NCBI GenBank assembly: GCA_017537025.1 | Contig: JAFWCB010000004.1 | Location: forward strand, 186,001-250,000 | DNA length: 64,000 nucleotides | Direction: 5' to 3' | Source: Sediminibacterium sp. | Lineage (GTDB): Bacteria; Bacteroidota; Bacteroidia; Chitinophagales; Chitinophagaceae | Shown here: piece after piece, positions 1 through 9,100 of the stretch | How positions within the stretch are numbered: the stretch's first letter is position 1 | How the letters are laid out: the number at the start of each line of letters is the position of its first letter | Notes under the pieces: model-generated | Seen by the model: only the letters and a program-made list of their open reading frames with translations | The model's database searches: none | What the model was told of the DNA's origin: nothing | Translations under genes and position numbers: made by a program

Positions 1-229
1 TCAATTTTTTTGTAGCAGTATCAAATTTGTTACCTCTGATCTGTACGGTTACGCCCTCTACACCTTTATTAGTTTTACTGTCAACAATTTTTCCGTAAAA
101 ATGACCAATATTGGTATTCTGAGCCCCCCCGGCACTCCCGCGAGCTCCACCGGCACCCGGAAACTGAGCCTCAAGGGATAAAAAGCAGATACTCAACACA
201 AAAACAGATAGAAATTTTACCATATTCAT
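1..229 (-). CDS. Outer-membrane beta-barrel/TonB-receptor-like protein, N-terminal fragment
   Basis: Partial gene that leaves the window at base 1; only about 76 N-terminal residues are visible. It starts MNMVKFLSVFVLS, a hydrophobic signal peptide ending near EAQ, followed by a Gly/Ala-rich stretch (FPGAGGARGSAGGAQ). It then enters GHFYGKIVDSKTNKGVEGVTV, which fits the start of a carboxypeptidase-regulatory-like beta-sandwich domain. In Bacteroidota this arrangement normally precedes a plug and outer-membrane beta-barrel (TonB-dependent or OMP_b-brl family). The barrel itself is outside the window, so the family call is inference. Two alternative ATGs lie two codons apart (229 and 223). A near-consensus -7 box (CAACTTTG) lies upstream on the minus strand. 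Confidence 0.6.
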   Translation of the reverse strand, partial: MNMVKFLSVFVLSICFLSLEAQFPGAGGARGSAGGAQNTNIGHFYGKIVDSKTNKGVEGVTVQIRGNKFDTATKKL

Positions 230-360
230 TTAATTATACATTGCAAAGTTGCATTCTTGCATATTTTAGTGGCATCTCCATTATACAAGCGGTAATAAGA
301 CAAATTTGAGTGGGTAAAGTTTAGGAGCTATGCACCGACTTCACCGATTTATTTCGGTGA

Positions 361-969
361 TTAAGAGATAATGGTAAGTAATACCTGTAGTAAGCCTATT
401 AGAAATCCTAATACACCCCCGATGATCTCTACAAAACGGAATTCCTTAGACATGATAGCGTTCAGGATATTTTCGAGCTTATCCGTTGAAAAAAGAGCAA
501 CTTTAGCTGTTACTATTTTTTCTAAGTCTAAATCTTGTTTCAAATTACCCATATAGTTTTGCATAATTACAGGAAACAAGTTCTCCAATTCGGCGGTAAA
601 TACCGACTTTAGCTGCTGAATGGTTTTATCCCCGATAAACATACTAATAACCGGCATTTGCTCGGCCAGTTTCACTCTTAAAAATTGGTCTATATGCTCT
701 TCTATAAAAGGCATAAGCTTGGCTACATTTGCTGGATTTGTAATTTTTTGTTCGATATCCGAGAACGAAAGCAATTCAGCACTTACTAATTTGCCTAATT
801 TTTCAGCAAATTGCTTTTGCCTTTTAGGAAAAATACCTTGAAAACGGATACCCAATATTTTTTTTGATTCTCTCGGATGGAAGAGCATTTTAATGGCAAT
901 CCAATTCGTAAACCATCCAATGAATGCAGATATAAATGGTATCAGGTATAATAGCTTCATGCTGAGCAT
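361..969 (-). CDS. DUF445 family membrane protein
   Basis: A 202-residue protein with the DUF445 N-terminal signature, a hydrophobic helix running into GWFTNWIAIKMLFHPRE (about residues 18-34). A second hydrophobic helix at the C-terminus (about 180-202) follows a mostly helical middle. Function of the family is unknown; bacterial members are membrane-anchored, and this one is short. It lies just downstream of tRNA-His, with the tRNA terminator hairpin ending two bases before its first ATG, so it probably has little independent leader or is reached by read-through. The start could also be the Met at 960 (MKLLYLIPF), which fits the hydrophobic helix better. No catalytic motif is visible. Confidence 0.8.
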   Translation of the reverse strand: MLSMKLLYLIPFISAFIGWFTNWIAIKMLFHPRESKKILGIRFQGIFPKRQKQFAEKLGKLVSAELLSFSDIEQKITNPANVAKLMPFIEEHIDQFLRVKLAEQMPVISMFIGDKTIQQLKSVFTAELENLFPVIMQNYMGNLKQDLDLEKIVTAKVALFSTDKLENILNAIMSKEFRFVEIIGGVLGFLIGLLQVLLTIIS

Positions 970-973
970 TTAA

Positions 974-997
974 AAACCCGTAAAAAATTACGGGTTT
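974..997 (-). terminator. Rho-independent terminator of tRNA-His
   Basis: Perfect 10-bp stem (AAACCCGTAA at 974-983 pairing with TTACGGGTTT at 988-997) with a 4-base loop, followed on the minus strand by a short T run. It starts 7 bases after the tRNA-His 3' end and stops just short of the DUF445 start codon. Confidence 0.8.
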
Positions 998-1004
998 AAT
1001 GAGG

Positions 1005-1079
1005 GGAGAACGATGGGTCTCGAACCCACGGCCTTCAGTGCCACAAACTGACGCTCTAACCAACTGAGCTACGCTCTCC
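1005..1079 (-). tRNA. tRNA-His (GTG)
   Basis: Complete cloverleaf on the minus strand. D arm GCTC/GAGC, anticodon stem TCAGT/ACTGA around loop TTGTGGC (anticodon GTG), and T arm GTGGG-TTCGAGA-CCCAT. The acceptor stem has 8 pairs only if an extra 5' G (G-1) is paired with C73, the known identity element of bacterial tRNA-His. The 3' CCA is not encoded (the next bases are CCT), so it must be added post-transcriptionally. Confidence 0.95.
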
Positions 1080-1091
1080 GTTTTGGGGTTG

Positions 1092-1122
1092 CAAAAATAC
1101 AAAAAAATATAATGTTAGCAAA
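1092..1122 (-). promoter_or_regulatory. Bacteroidota promoter for tRNA-His
   Basis: On the minus strand, TTTG (1119-1122) is followed by a 19-base spacer and TATTTTTG (1092-1099), matching the -33 TTTG / -7 TAnnTTTG consensus. The -7 box ends 12 bases before the tRNA 5' end. Confidence 0.75.
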
Positions 1123-1205
1123 AACAGTCAGTAGTTTTCAACAATATTGCTTTACAAACCTTTGTTAATTAGAATTAAGCTGGATTTTTAGGCGTATTTT
1201 TCAGT

Positions 1206-1213
1206 TATTTTTG
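1206..1213 (+). promoter_or_regulatory. -7 box upstream of tail-specific protease
   Basis: TATTTTTG matches TAnnTTTG and ends only 8 bases before the ATG at 1222. A transcript from it would be nearly leaderless, or translation would start at the in-frame ATG at 1243. Confidence 0.5.
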
Positions 1214-1221
1214 AAGGCATC

Positions 1222-3396
1222 ATGAAAAAACTTGTAGTATTTATGAAGAGTAGAAATGGTTTAATTTTGGCCTTTATTCTTTTGTTCGGCGGATTGTTTT
1301 TTGCTTTTAGAACAGTATCGGCTAAAGATGATTCGAATGAATTACTTACCCAACAACAGCGCTTATTGAGTGCAGTTGCTTCCTTATTAAAAGAACAGCA
1401 TTACAGCCCTAAACAAATTAATGATGATTTTTCTAGAAAAGTATTCAAAGGTTATTTTGAACAATTAGATAACGACAAAAGTATTTTTTTACAATCTGAT
1501 ATCAACGCGTTAAAAAAATTTGAAACAACTATTGATGAAGAAATCAATGGTGCCCCTTTGCAATTTCAACCTGCCGTTAGTGCCATCTATTCCAAAAGAT
1601 TAGCAGAAGCCGAAGCGATGGCGAAGAAAATATTAGCGTCACCATTTGATTTTTCGGTAAATGAATCCATTCAATTAGATGGTGAAAAATTAAACTTCCC
1701 TAAAGATGCGGCAGAACAAAACGACAGATGGCGTAAAAAAATAAAATATTTTGTATTAGAGCGATATATTGATTTAGTAGAACAACAAGAGAAGAGTAAA
1801 GACAAAAAAGATTTTGTGGCTAAGCCAAAAGATAGTTTAGAGCTCGAGGCAAGAAATAACGTACTTAAAATAATGGAGAGAAATTTTAATCGCACCAAAA
1901 AAGCATTTACCGAGGAGCAGCGATTTAACTCTTTTATTAATGTGGTTACAAATTTGATGGATCCACATACCGACTATTATCCTCCACTTGAAAAACGTTC
2001 TTTTGATGAGCGTATGAGCAATCAATTTTACGGTATCGGAGCGCAACTGCAACAAGACGATAATGGTGTAAAAATTGCGAGTATTGTTTCAGGGTATCCC
2101 GCTTGGAAATCCGGGGAGATTGTAGTTGGCGATTTAATAACCAAGGTAGCACAAGGTAGTGCAGATCCGGTAGATATTGCCGGCTATGATGTACAAGATG
2201 CAGTGAAACTTATCCGTGGAAATAAGGGTACTGAAGTCCGTTTAACGCTTCGTAAACAAGATGGCTCCTCTAAAACAGTAAGTCTTATTCGGGAGAAAAT
2301 TGAACAAGATGAGGGTAGGGTTAGAAGCGCCATAATTGGAGAAGGTGATCACAAAACCGGTTATATATTCTTACCCGATTTTTATGCCAACTTCGATGAA
2401 CAAAGAGGAGCGAGATGTTCAGAAGATGTTGCCTTAGAAGTGGAGAAATTAAAAGCCGAGAAAGTAAAAGGGATTGTAATCGATCTGAGAAATAATGGTG
2501 GCGGGTCATTGGTTGAAGTTGTGAAAATGGTTGGCTTATTTATTAAAAGCGGCCCCATTGTACAAGTAAAAGAAAGAGACGGTAGGGTGGATGAGCGTAC
2601 TTGGCGAGATAATGATGAGTCTGTTTTATACGATGGACCACTAACGGTTATGGTAAATGAACTCAGTGCCTCTGCCAGTGAAATTTTTGCAGCAGCCATT
2701 CAGGATTATAAACGTGGCATCATAATCGGTAGTTCCTCAACTTACGGTAAGGGTACGGTTCAACGTCCTGTTCCTTTCGGGAAGCCTATAGATTTCTACA
2801 GTAGCAGAACTGAATACGGGGCAGTGAATTTAACTTTTCAAAAATTTTATAGAGTCAATGGTGGTGCTACTCAATTAAAAGGGGTAACACCAGATATTGT
2901 AATGCCTGATCCATATGAATTTTTAAAAATTCGTGAAAAAGACAATGAAAGCGCATTACCTTGGGATGCCATACCTGCAACTGGTTACCAGCCCTGGCAA
3001 AACGGAGCGGAAGCTCCTGTTTTTGCTACCATTAGTAAAAGTGAGCAAGCTAAAATCGCCGCTGATCCATCATTAAACTTATTACAAGAGAATTTAAAAT
3101 GGTTAGCAAAAAATGCAGAAGCACCAGTGCCTTTACAGATTGATCAATTTAAAGCAATACAAAAACAAATTTCAACTACGGTAAATCAAAATAACAGTTT
3201 GTTGAAATTAAAAAACGATTTAGTTGTAAACCCGATTCAAGTAGATAAAGACAAATATTACAATAATCCAGATCCAAGTAAAGGTATCCGTTACCAGGAG
3301 TGGTTAAAGTCACTCAAGTCAGATTTGCAAATTGGTGCTAGCGTTCAATTAGTGGAGGAACTAGCCAAAAAACAAATGCAAACCGTGAAAAATTAA
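1222..3396 (+). CDS. prc: Carboxy-terminal processing protease (Tsp/Prc, S41 family)
   Basis: A 724-residue periplasmic serine protease of the tail-specific type, which degrades or trims proteins from the C-terminus. An N-terminal hydrophobic segment (about residues 13-33) acts as signal or anchor. The Tsp N-terminal domain follows, then a PDZ domain (about 255-345) and the S41 core. The catalytic serine is Ser484 in ELSASASEIFA and the general base is Lys510 in TYGKGTVQ, placed by comparison with E. coli Prc. The C-terminal region after about 570 matches the helical extension of long Prc-type enzymes, so this is the Prc-like rather than the short CtpA-like form. A second in-frame Met at codon 8 is an alternative start. 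The next gene begins 17 bases downstream. Confidence 0.92.
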   Translation: MKKLVVFMKSRNGLILAFILLFGGLFFAFRTVSAKDDSNELLTQQQRLLSAVASLLKEQHYSPKQINDDFSRKVFKGYFEQLDNDKSIFLQSDINALKKFETTIDEEINGAPLQFQPAVSAIYSKRLAEAEAMAKKILASPFDFSVNESIQLDGEKLNFPKDAAEQNDRWRKKIKYFVLERYIDLVEQQEKSKDKKDFVAKPKDSLELEARNNVLKIMERNFNRTKKAFTEEQRFNSFINVVTNLMDPHTDYYPPLEKRSFDERMSNQFYGIGAQLQQDDNGVKIASIVSGYPAWKSGEIVVGDLITKVAQGSADPVDIAGYDVQDAVKLIRGNKGTEVRLTLRKQDGSSKTVSLIREKIEQDEGRVRSAIIGEGDHKTGYIFLPDFYANFDEQRGARCSEDVALEVEKLKAEKVKGIVIDLRNNGGGSLVEVVKMVGLFIKSGPIVQVKERDGRVDERTWRDNDESVLYDGPLTVMVNELSASASEIFAAAIQDYKRGIIIGSSSTYGKGTVQRPVPFGKPIDFYSSRTEYGAVNLTFQKFYRVNGGATQLKGVTPDIVMPDPYEFLKIREKDNESALPWDAIPATGYQPWQNGAEAPVFATISKSEQAKIAADPSLNLLQENLKWLAKNAEAPVPLQIDQFKAIQKQISTTVNQNNSLLKLKNDLVVNPIQVDKDKYYNNPDPSKGIRYQEWLKSLKSDLQIGASVQLVEELAKKQMQTVKN

Positions 3397-3401
3397 CATG
3401 C

Positions 3402-3409
3402 TAACTTTG
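3402..3409 (+). promoter_or_regulatory. -7 box directly before the UpxY-like gene
   Basis: TAACTTTG matches TAnnTTTG and ends 4 bases before the ATG at 3414, implying a leaderless or almost leaderless transcript if used. Confidence 0.5.
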
Positions 3410-3413
3410 CAGT

Positions 3414-3932
3414 ATGGAGAACCCCGGGAAAACTAATGAGAAGCGCTGGTATGCATTGTATACAAAGCCTCGTTGGGAAAAAAAGATAGATACGGTTTTG
3501 TTGCGGAAAGGTATTGAGAGCTGGTGCCCATTACAAAAAGTAGAACGTCAATGGAGCGATAGAAAAAAAATTATCGAAGACCCTCTCTTTAAATCTTATG
3601 TATTTGTAAGAATCGATGATACAGAAAGAACAAAAGTGCTAATGACGGATGGCGTATTAAACTTTGTATACTATTTAGGCAAACCAGCTATCATTAAAGA
3701 CGAAGAAGTAAATACCATAAAAATGTATCTTGCTGAAAAAGATGCCAGAATATCTATTATTGCGGAGGAAGGATTTAGAGATGGCGATAAAATACGCGTG
3801 AATTATGGTGTATTTATGGATAAACAAGGTACTATCTTACGTGGTGGAAAGAAGAAGGTTTATGTACAATTACAAAGCCTTGGACAAGTGATGGTAGTAG
3901 AGTTCCCGGCCGAATATCTTTCCCCTCTTTAA
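3414..3932 (+). CDS. UpxY-type transcription antiterminator (NusG-like)
   Basis: A 172-residue NusG paralogue. The N-terminal NGN domain starts RWYALYTKPRWEKK (about residues 11-24) and includes LFKSYVFVRI, the usual NGN strand. A C-terminal KOW-like segment is visible near residues 120-160 (GDKIRVNYG...KQGTILRGGKKK). UpxY-type proteins act on RNA polymerase to allow elongation through the long leaders of capsule/exopolysaccharide operons. Here it lies 8 bases before a CpsB-like phosphatase gene, which fits a polysaccharide role, but no glycosyltransferase or flippase genes follow, since the next gene is convergent. It probably acts in trans on a distant operon, or is the remnant of one; that is inference. 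Confidence 0.88.
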   Translation: MENPGKTNEKRWYALYTKPRWEKKIDTVLLRKGIESWCPLQKVERQWSDRKKIIEDPLFKSYVFVRIDDTERTKVLMTDGVLNFVYYLGKPAIIKDEEVNTIKMYLAEKDARISIIAEEGFRDGDKIRVNYGVFMDKQGTILRGGKKKVYVQLQSLGQVMVVEFPAEYLSPL

Positions 3933-3940
3933 ATGCATGT

Positions 3941-4678
3941 ATGTTACAATCAATTTTTGGAAGATCAAGTGTTGAAAGAGATCTTTCATTTATTGGGGTC
4001 GATATGCACTCCCACATGTTACCGGGTTTAGATGACGGTGCAGCTACTATAGAAGAATCGATCAGTTATTTCCGAAATATGAAAGATTGGGGCTATCATA
4101 AATGCATCCTAACCCCACATATATTACCCGGTGTTCATAATAATTCTCCTGAAACGATTTTACCTGTTTTTGAAAGAATTAATCAGGAATTGATATGGGC
4201 CAACATTGACCTGGATATTGCCGTTGCTGCTGAGTATATGATTGAAGAAAAGTTTATTGATTTATTATTAAAGGAAGAACCATTATTATGTATGGGCAAC
4301 AAGAAAGTGCTCATTGAAATGAGTTATGTAGCGCCTTCCCCTTTTATAGAAACAGCTCTTTTTAGATTGAATATACAAGGCTATAAACCAATACTGGCGC
4401 ACCCTGAGCGCTACGGATATTATGCGGCTGATTTTAATCAATACTATCGGCTTAAAGAAATGGGCTGTACTTTTCAACTTAATTTATTATCACTTAGTGG
4501 CTATTATGGAGCTCCGGTTAAAAAAGTAGCGCTTCGAATGATCAAAGAAAATTTAATCAGTTATATCGGTACCGACTTGCACCATCATAACCATGTAGAT
4601 GCCATTAAGGCTTTTACTATAACCAAAGAGTTTTATGAGATTACGAAGGGAATGGAGCTACGTAATCAAGAGCTTTAA
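3941..4678 (+). CDS. CpsB/YwqE-type tyrosine-protein phosphatase (PHP family)
   Basis: A 245-residue PHP-domain metal-dependent phosphatase. Metal ligands are visible as DMHSHMLPGLDDG (His23, His25), LTPH, AHPERY and the C-terminal GTDLHHH. CpsB/YwqE enzymes dephosphorylate BY-kinases such as Wzc and so control polysaccharide chain export. No BY-kinase or Wza/Wzc homologue is present in the window. It is co-oriented with the UpxY-like gene 8 bases upstream and likely co-transcribed with it. It ends at a repeat-rich hairpin facing the convergent mtaB gene. The start at 3941 is the first ATG after the upstream stop. Confidence 0.88.
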   Translation: MLQSIFGRSSVERDLSFIGVDMHSHMLPGLDDGAATIEESISYFRNMKDWGYHKCILTPHILPGVHNNSPETILPVFERINQELIWANIDLDIAVAAEYMIEEKFIDLLLKEEPLLCMGNKKVLIEMSYVAPSPFIETALFRLNIQGYKPILAHPERYGYYAADFNQYYRLKEMGCTFQLNLLSLSGYYGAPVKKVALRMIKENLISYIGTDLHHHNHVDAIKAFTITKEFYEITKGMELRNQEL

Positions 4679-4680
4679 TT

Positions 4681-4747
4681 TAGTGCATAGTGAGTAGTGG
4701 TTAGTGCATAGTAAAAACTACTCACTACACACTATTCACTATACACT
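4681..4747 (+). repeat. GTAGTG/CACTAC-type repeat, imperfect inverted repeat
   Basis: The left half is built from TAGTGCATAGTGAGTAGTGG-like words and the right half from ACTACTCACTACACACTATT-like words, joined by AAAAA. It can fold as a long imperfect hairpin between two convergent genes and may terminate both. It extends into the 3' end of mtaB, whose last codons and TAG stop (4739-4741) are made of repeat sequence. Confidence 0.8.
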
Positions 4748-6010
4748 ATAGTTTACGACCTGATTCGCCCAATCTGCTCTATATGCTGTACTAACCCGAA
4801 TATAGTTATCGGTATAACCTTCCATAACCCCATTTTTGTTAAATGATTCGAAAAGCACTTTACGTTCCTTCCCCTCGTGTTGTTTGGTAAAGTATTGAAG
4901 CTTCATGTAAGAAAGATTGCGTAAGATTTTATTTCTTTCATTCCGAACAGATATAGGAATAACAGGTGTTATTTCCAATGCTTTCGTATGGTCTCTTTCC
5001 GAATAGGTAAACACATGCAAGTAGCTGATATCTAAGCTATGTAAGAATTCAAATGTTTCTTGAAAATGGGTATCTGTTTCTCCCGGGAAGCCAACTATTA
5101 CATCCACACCTATAGCCGCATGTGGCATTAATTTTTTTATGAGTGCTACACGCTCGGCATATAATTCACGCTTGTACCTCCTTCTCATTAAAGCTAGAAT
5201 TTCATTCGAGCCACTTTGCAAAGGAATATGAAAGTGTGGCATAAACTGATCGCTATTAGCTACCCACTCAATTAATTCATTGGTAAGTAAGTTGGGTTCA
5301 ATAGAAGAAATGCGATAACGGGCAATACCTTCAACCGAGTCTAATGCTTTTACTAAGTCGGTGAAATTTTCTTCATGCTTTTTATTGCCATCAGGCCCTT
5401 TTCCAAAATCACCCAGATTAACACCGGTAAGTACTATTTCCTTTACTCCATCAGCCGATAAACGCCGGGCATGTGCAAGCACATTTTCAATGCTATCACT
5501 TCTACTTTTACCGCGTGCCATCGGAATGGTGCAAAAAGAGCAGTTATAATCACAACCATCCTGCACTTTTAAAAAAGTGCGCGTACGATCGTTTTGAGAG
5601 AAAGAAGCATTAAACCCAGTTACTTCCTCTATATCACAACTACAAATTTTAGCCGCATCGTTTGTTTTGGCAAGATTGCCGATATGTTGCGCAATATTAA
5701 ACTTTTCTGCCGCCCCCAATACCAAATCTACTCCCGGAATGCTAGCTATTTCGGCTGGTTTCAATTGTGCATAACAACCTGTAACTACCACAAAACTTTC
5801 CGGTGCTTTTCTCTGGATTCTACGTACCAGTTGTCTGCATTCTTTATCGGCATTATCTGTAACAGAGCAAGTATTAATAACATACACATCTGCTATATCT
5901 GTAAAATCCCTTTTTTCAAAGCCCTCATCCTCCATAATTCTGGAAAGGGTAGATGTTTCAGAGAAATTCAGCTTACATCCCAAAGTGTGAAAGGCAACAG
6001 TTTTTTTCAT
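4739..6010 (-). CDS. mtaB: tRNA t6A37 methylthiotransferase MtaB
   Basis: A 423-residue radical-SAM methylthiotransferase that converts t6A to ms2t6A at position 37 of ANN-decoding tRNAs. The N-terminal MTTase domain has Cys12 (TLGCKLN), Cys48 (INTCSV) and Cys79 (VVTGCYAQ) for the auxiliary Fe-S cluster. The radical-SAM cluster motif is Cys153-x3-Cys157-x2-Cys160 in DGCDYNCSFCTIP. A short TRAM-like tail follows. The family assignment to MtaB rather than MiaB/RimO rests on the overall pattern TLGCKLNFSE and length. A TATCTTTG box lies 8 bases upstream of the ATG. The last residues YSV and the stop are encoded by the intergenic repeat at 4681-4747. Confidence 0.93.
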   Translation of the reverse strand: MKKTVAFHTLGCKLNFSETSTLSRIMEDEGFEKRDFTDIADVYVINTCSVTDNADKECRQLVRRIQRKAPESFVVVTGCYAQLKPAEIASIPGVDLVLGAAEKFNIAQHIGNLAKTNDAAKICSCDIEEVTGFNASFSQNDRTRTFLKVQDGCDYNCSFCTIPMARGKSRSDSIENVLAHARRLSADGVKEIVLTGVNLGDFGKGPDGNKKHEENFTDLVKALDSVEGIARYRISSIEPNLLTNELIEWVANSDQFMPHFHIPLQSGSNEILALMRRRYKRELYAERVALIKKLMPHAAIGVDVIVGFPGETDTHFQETFEFLHSLDISYLHVFTYSERDHTKALEITPVIPISVRNERNKILRNLSYMKLQYFTKQHEGKERKVLFESFNKNGVMEGYTDNYIRVSTAYRADWANQVVNYSV

Positions 6011-6018
6011 TCAGGGCG

Positions 6019-6026
6019 CAAAGATA
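6019..6026 (-). promoter_or_regulatory. -7 box of mtaB
   Basis: TATCTTTG on the minus strand ends 8 bases before the mtaB ATG, so the 5' leader would be at most one or two bases. Confidence 0.55.
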
Positions 6027-6027
6027 G

Positions 6028-6104
6028 GGAATAGGAAGAAGGTGAAAGGTAATAGGTAATAGGTAATAGGAGTTCATCCCTATACCCTATACCCTATACC
6101 CTAA
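6028..6104 (+). repeat. GGTAATAGG / CCCTATA-type repeat in divergent gap
   Basis: Contains runs of GGTAATA (about 6048-6070) and then CCCTATA (6078-6102) repeated head to tail, giving complementary halves that could pair imperfectly. It sits between the divergent mtaB and DUF2723 genes, upstream of the presumed promoters of both. Confidence 0.75.
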
Positions 6105-6162
6105 AAAAAACCTAAATCCCTCCAAATCAACCTATATCTTTCAAATTTTACCTATAATAAAC

Positions 6163-6170
6163 TATGTTTG
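6163..6170 (+). promoter_or_regulatory. -7 box of the DUF2723 gene
   Basis: TATGTTTG matches TAnnTTTG; the ATG at 6195 lies 24 bases further on, a normal leader length. Confidence 0.6.
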
Positions 6171-6194
6171 CCAGTCTAAAAAACCAAAACCAAT

Positions 6195-9100
6195 ATGCAG
6201 TTTAACAGGATCAACAACATTACAGGATGGATAGTATGTGTGCTGGCGTGTACCGTATATATTCTTACGGCTGAGGCAGGTGGAAGTTTCTGGGATTGTG
6301 GTGAATTCGTAAGCAGTTGTTTTAAACTTCAAATACCTCACCCCCCCGGTGCGCCCTTATTTGTAATTCTTGGAAGGGTATTCATTATTCTCTTCGGTAA
6401 TGATCCTTTGCATGCTGCGAAAGCTGTAAATATTATGAGTGCTCTGGCCAGTGGGTTTACGATATTGTTCTTATTCTGGACGATAACCCATTTTGCGCGC
6501 AGAATCATAAATATTAAAACAACTGATGTGCCAACCATTACCCAAATACTTCAAGTAATGGGTGCAGGTATTGTGGGTGCTCTCGCCTATACTTTCAGTG
6601 ATTCATTTTGGTATAGTGCAGTTGAAGGTGAAGTGTATGCATTATCCAGCTTTTTTACTGCCATCGTATTTTGGGCCATTCTAAAATGGGAAAACCATGC
6701 CGATGAACCCGGTGCCGATCGTTGGATTGTTTTTATCTTTTTCATGATGGGTTTATCTATAGGGGTACACTTATTAAATCTATTAACTATTCCGGCTATC
6801 GTAATGGTGTATTATTTCCGCAGGCGTGAAACATTTAATTATGCCCTTATACGTACATGGTTCTTGCGATTAACGGCTATTGGTGGGGTGCTCGCATTTA
6901 TTGCCGCCCTCATTGCAGCTTCTGCAGAAGCCACTGATAATGCACCTTTTGATGGTACTGTTGGCGGACTCATGATACTTGGAACCATCGTTGCTATTGG
7001 GTTATTATTTCTCGTTGAAAAATGGAAACCCCAGGCAAAGGCCTACTATGGAGGTATCTATATCTTTTTTGTTATTGGATGTCTCATTACAGGTCTCGTT
7101 CAAATCGGGGTAATACAATATACAGTAAAGCTGGCAGGCACATTCGATCGCATATTTGTAAATAGCGCCGGTATGCCTTTCTTCTCGGGCTTTGCTTTCT
7201 TCTTTATAATATTATCAGGATTAATTTGGTATGGCTTACGTATCGCAGCAAAGAAAGCCTGGCCATACCTAACATTAGCACTATGGTCTGTTGCATTCAT
7301 GCTCATTGGTTATAGCACCTATTTGACCACGATGATCCGTAGTACGGCTAACCCTTCCGTAGATATGTATAATGTAGATAACCCTATGAGCTTAGTTGGG
7401 TATCTCGGTAGGGAACAATATGGTGATTTCCCATTATTATACGGACAAAAGTTTACAGCGCAGCCCGTAGATCTAAAAAGTACAGGTATACGGTATCAAA
7501 AAGCCAGAGATAAATACGTTGAAATCGGCCAGGATAAAAAATATGTTTATGCGGCTGAAGATAAAATGGTTTTCCCACGTGTTTGGGATGCCAGTGATGA
7601 TCAATACCATGCCTATTATTATACTTCATTTTTACAAATAGGCAAAATGAAGGATGGCTCTTATGAGCGTGCACCTAATCAAGTGGATAATGTAAAATTC
7701 TTTATTGGGTATCAAGTATATTGGATGTATTTCCGCTATTTTATGTGGAATTTTTCAGGCAAGCAAAACGATTTGCAAGGTGTGTATACTGGTAATGTAC
7801 GCGATGGTAACTGGATCACCGGTATCCCTATAATTGATAATCTCTTATATGGAGACCAGAGTGAGATGCCCGATTCACTTAAAAATAATAAGGCTAATAA
7901 TAAATTATTTTTACTTCCCTTCATATTAGGAATGATTGGCTTATTCTATCATTTCAAGAAAAGAGGAGATGATGCGGTTTCTAATTTTCTTATGTTTTTC
8001 TTCACAGGCTTTGCCATCATACTTTATCTTAATCAGGCAGGTAACCAGCCACGTGAGCGAGATTATGCATATGTTGGTAGTTTCTATGCCTTTGCTGTTT
8101 GGATTGGTTTAGGGGTAATGAAAGTAACAGAGTGGTTTGGGAAAAAACTGAACCAAACAACTGCAGCAACTTTGGCCACAGTCATTTGTTTATTAGCTGT
8201 TCCGGTTTTAATGGCGCAACAAGAGTGGGATGATCATGATCGTAGTAAAAAAGTACTAGCACGAGATTTGGCAAAAGATTATTTAGAGAGCTGTGCACCT
8301 AATGCTATCCTATTTACTTTTGGTGATAATGATACTTACCCGCTTTGGTATGCACAAGAAGTGGAAGGTATCAGAAAAGATGTGCGTGTTATTAATTTTA
8401 GTTTATTAGGTATTGATTGGTATATCAATCAATTGCGTTATAAGGTTAATGAGAGTCCAGCCATAGACGTACTTTGGAGTGCAGATCAGATAGAGGGTAG
8501 TAAGCGGGATTATGTATTATATCGACCTAAGCCCGGAATTCCGGAAGATCGCTTCTATGATCTGTATGATGTAATGAAAAATTATGTAGGTAGTGATGAT
8601 CCTTCAAAAATGGAAGATCGTGGTAATGGAGATGCATTGAATACATACCCCGTTCGAAAATTTGCAGTATCAGTTGATAAAGCCGCTGTACTAGCTAATA
8701 AAACTGTAAATGTTGCAGATAGTGTGGTGAGTGAAATTCGCTTTGAAGTACCTAAAAACGCCTTACTTAAGAATGATTTGGCGGTTTTAAACATCATTGC
8801 AGCCAATAAATGGAATCGCCCGATCTATTTCACAAATCCATCTGTTGATTTAGGTTTCGATCAATATTTACGGAGAGATGGACTTAGTTACAGACTCGTA
8901 CCCGTTATTAATTCACGTGTGAATGCCGGTTGGATGAAAGATAAGGCCTTGAACGTTTTCGCATCAGGTAATGCCGATAAGAAAGGGGTTTATTTTGATG
9001 AAGAAAACCGCAGGCACTTGAATACCATACGATCTGCTTATGCAGATCTTGCCATCGACTTAGCCGCAGCAGGTAAAAAAGAAGAAGCAAGAAAAGTGTT

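Noticed and set aside
371-1102. Open frames on the opposite strand of the DUF445 gene and across tRNA-His
   Set aside because: They overlap a recognisable gene or the tRNA, have no domain sense and arise from a frame shadow.
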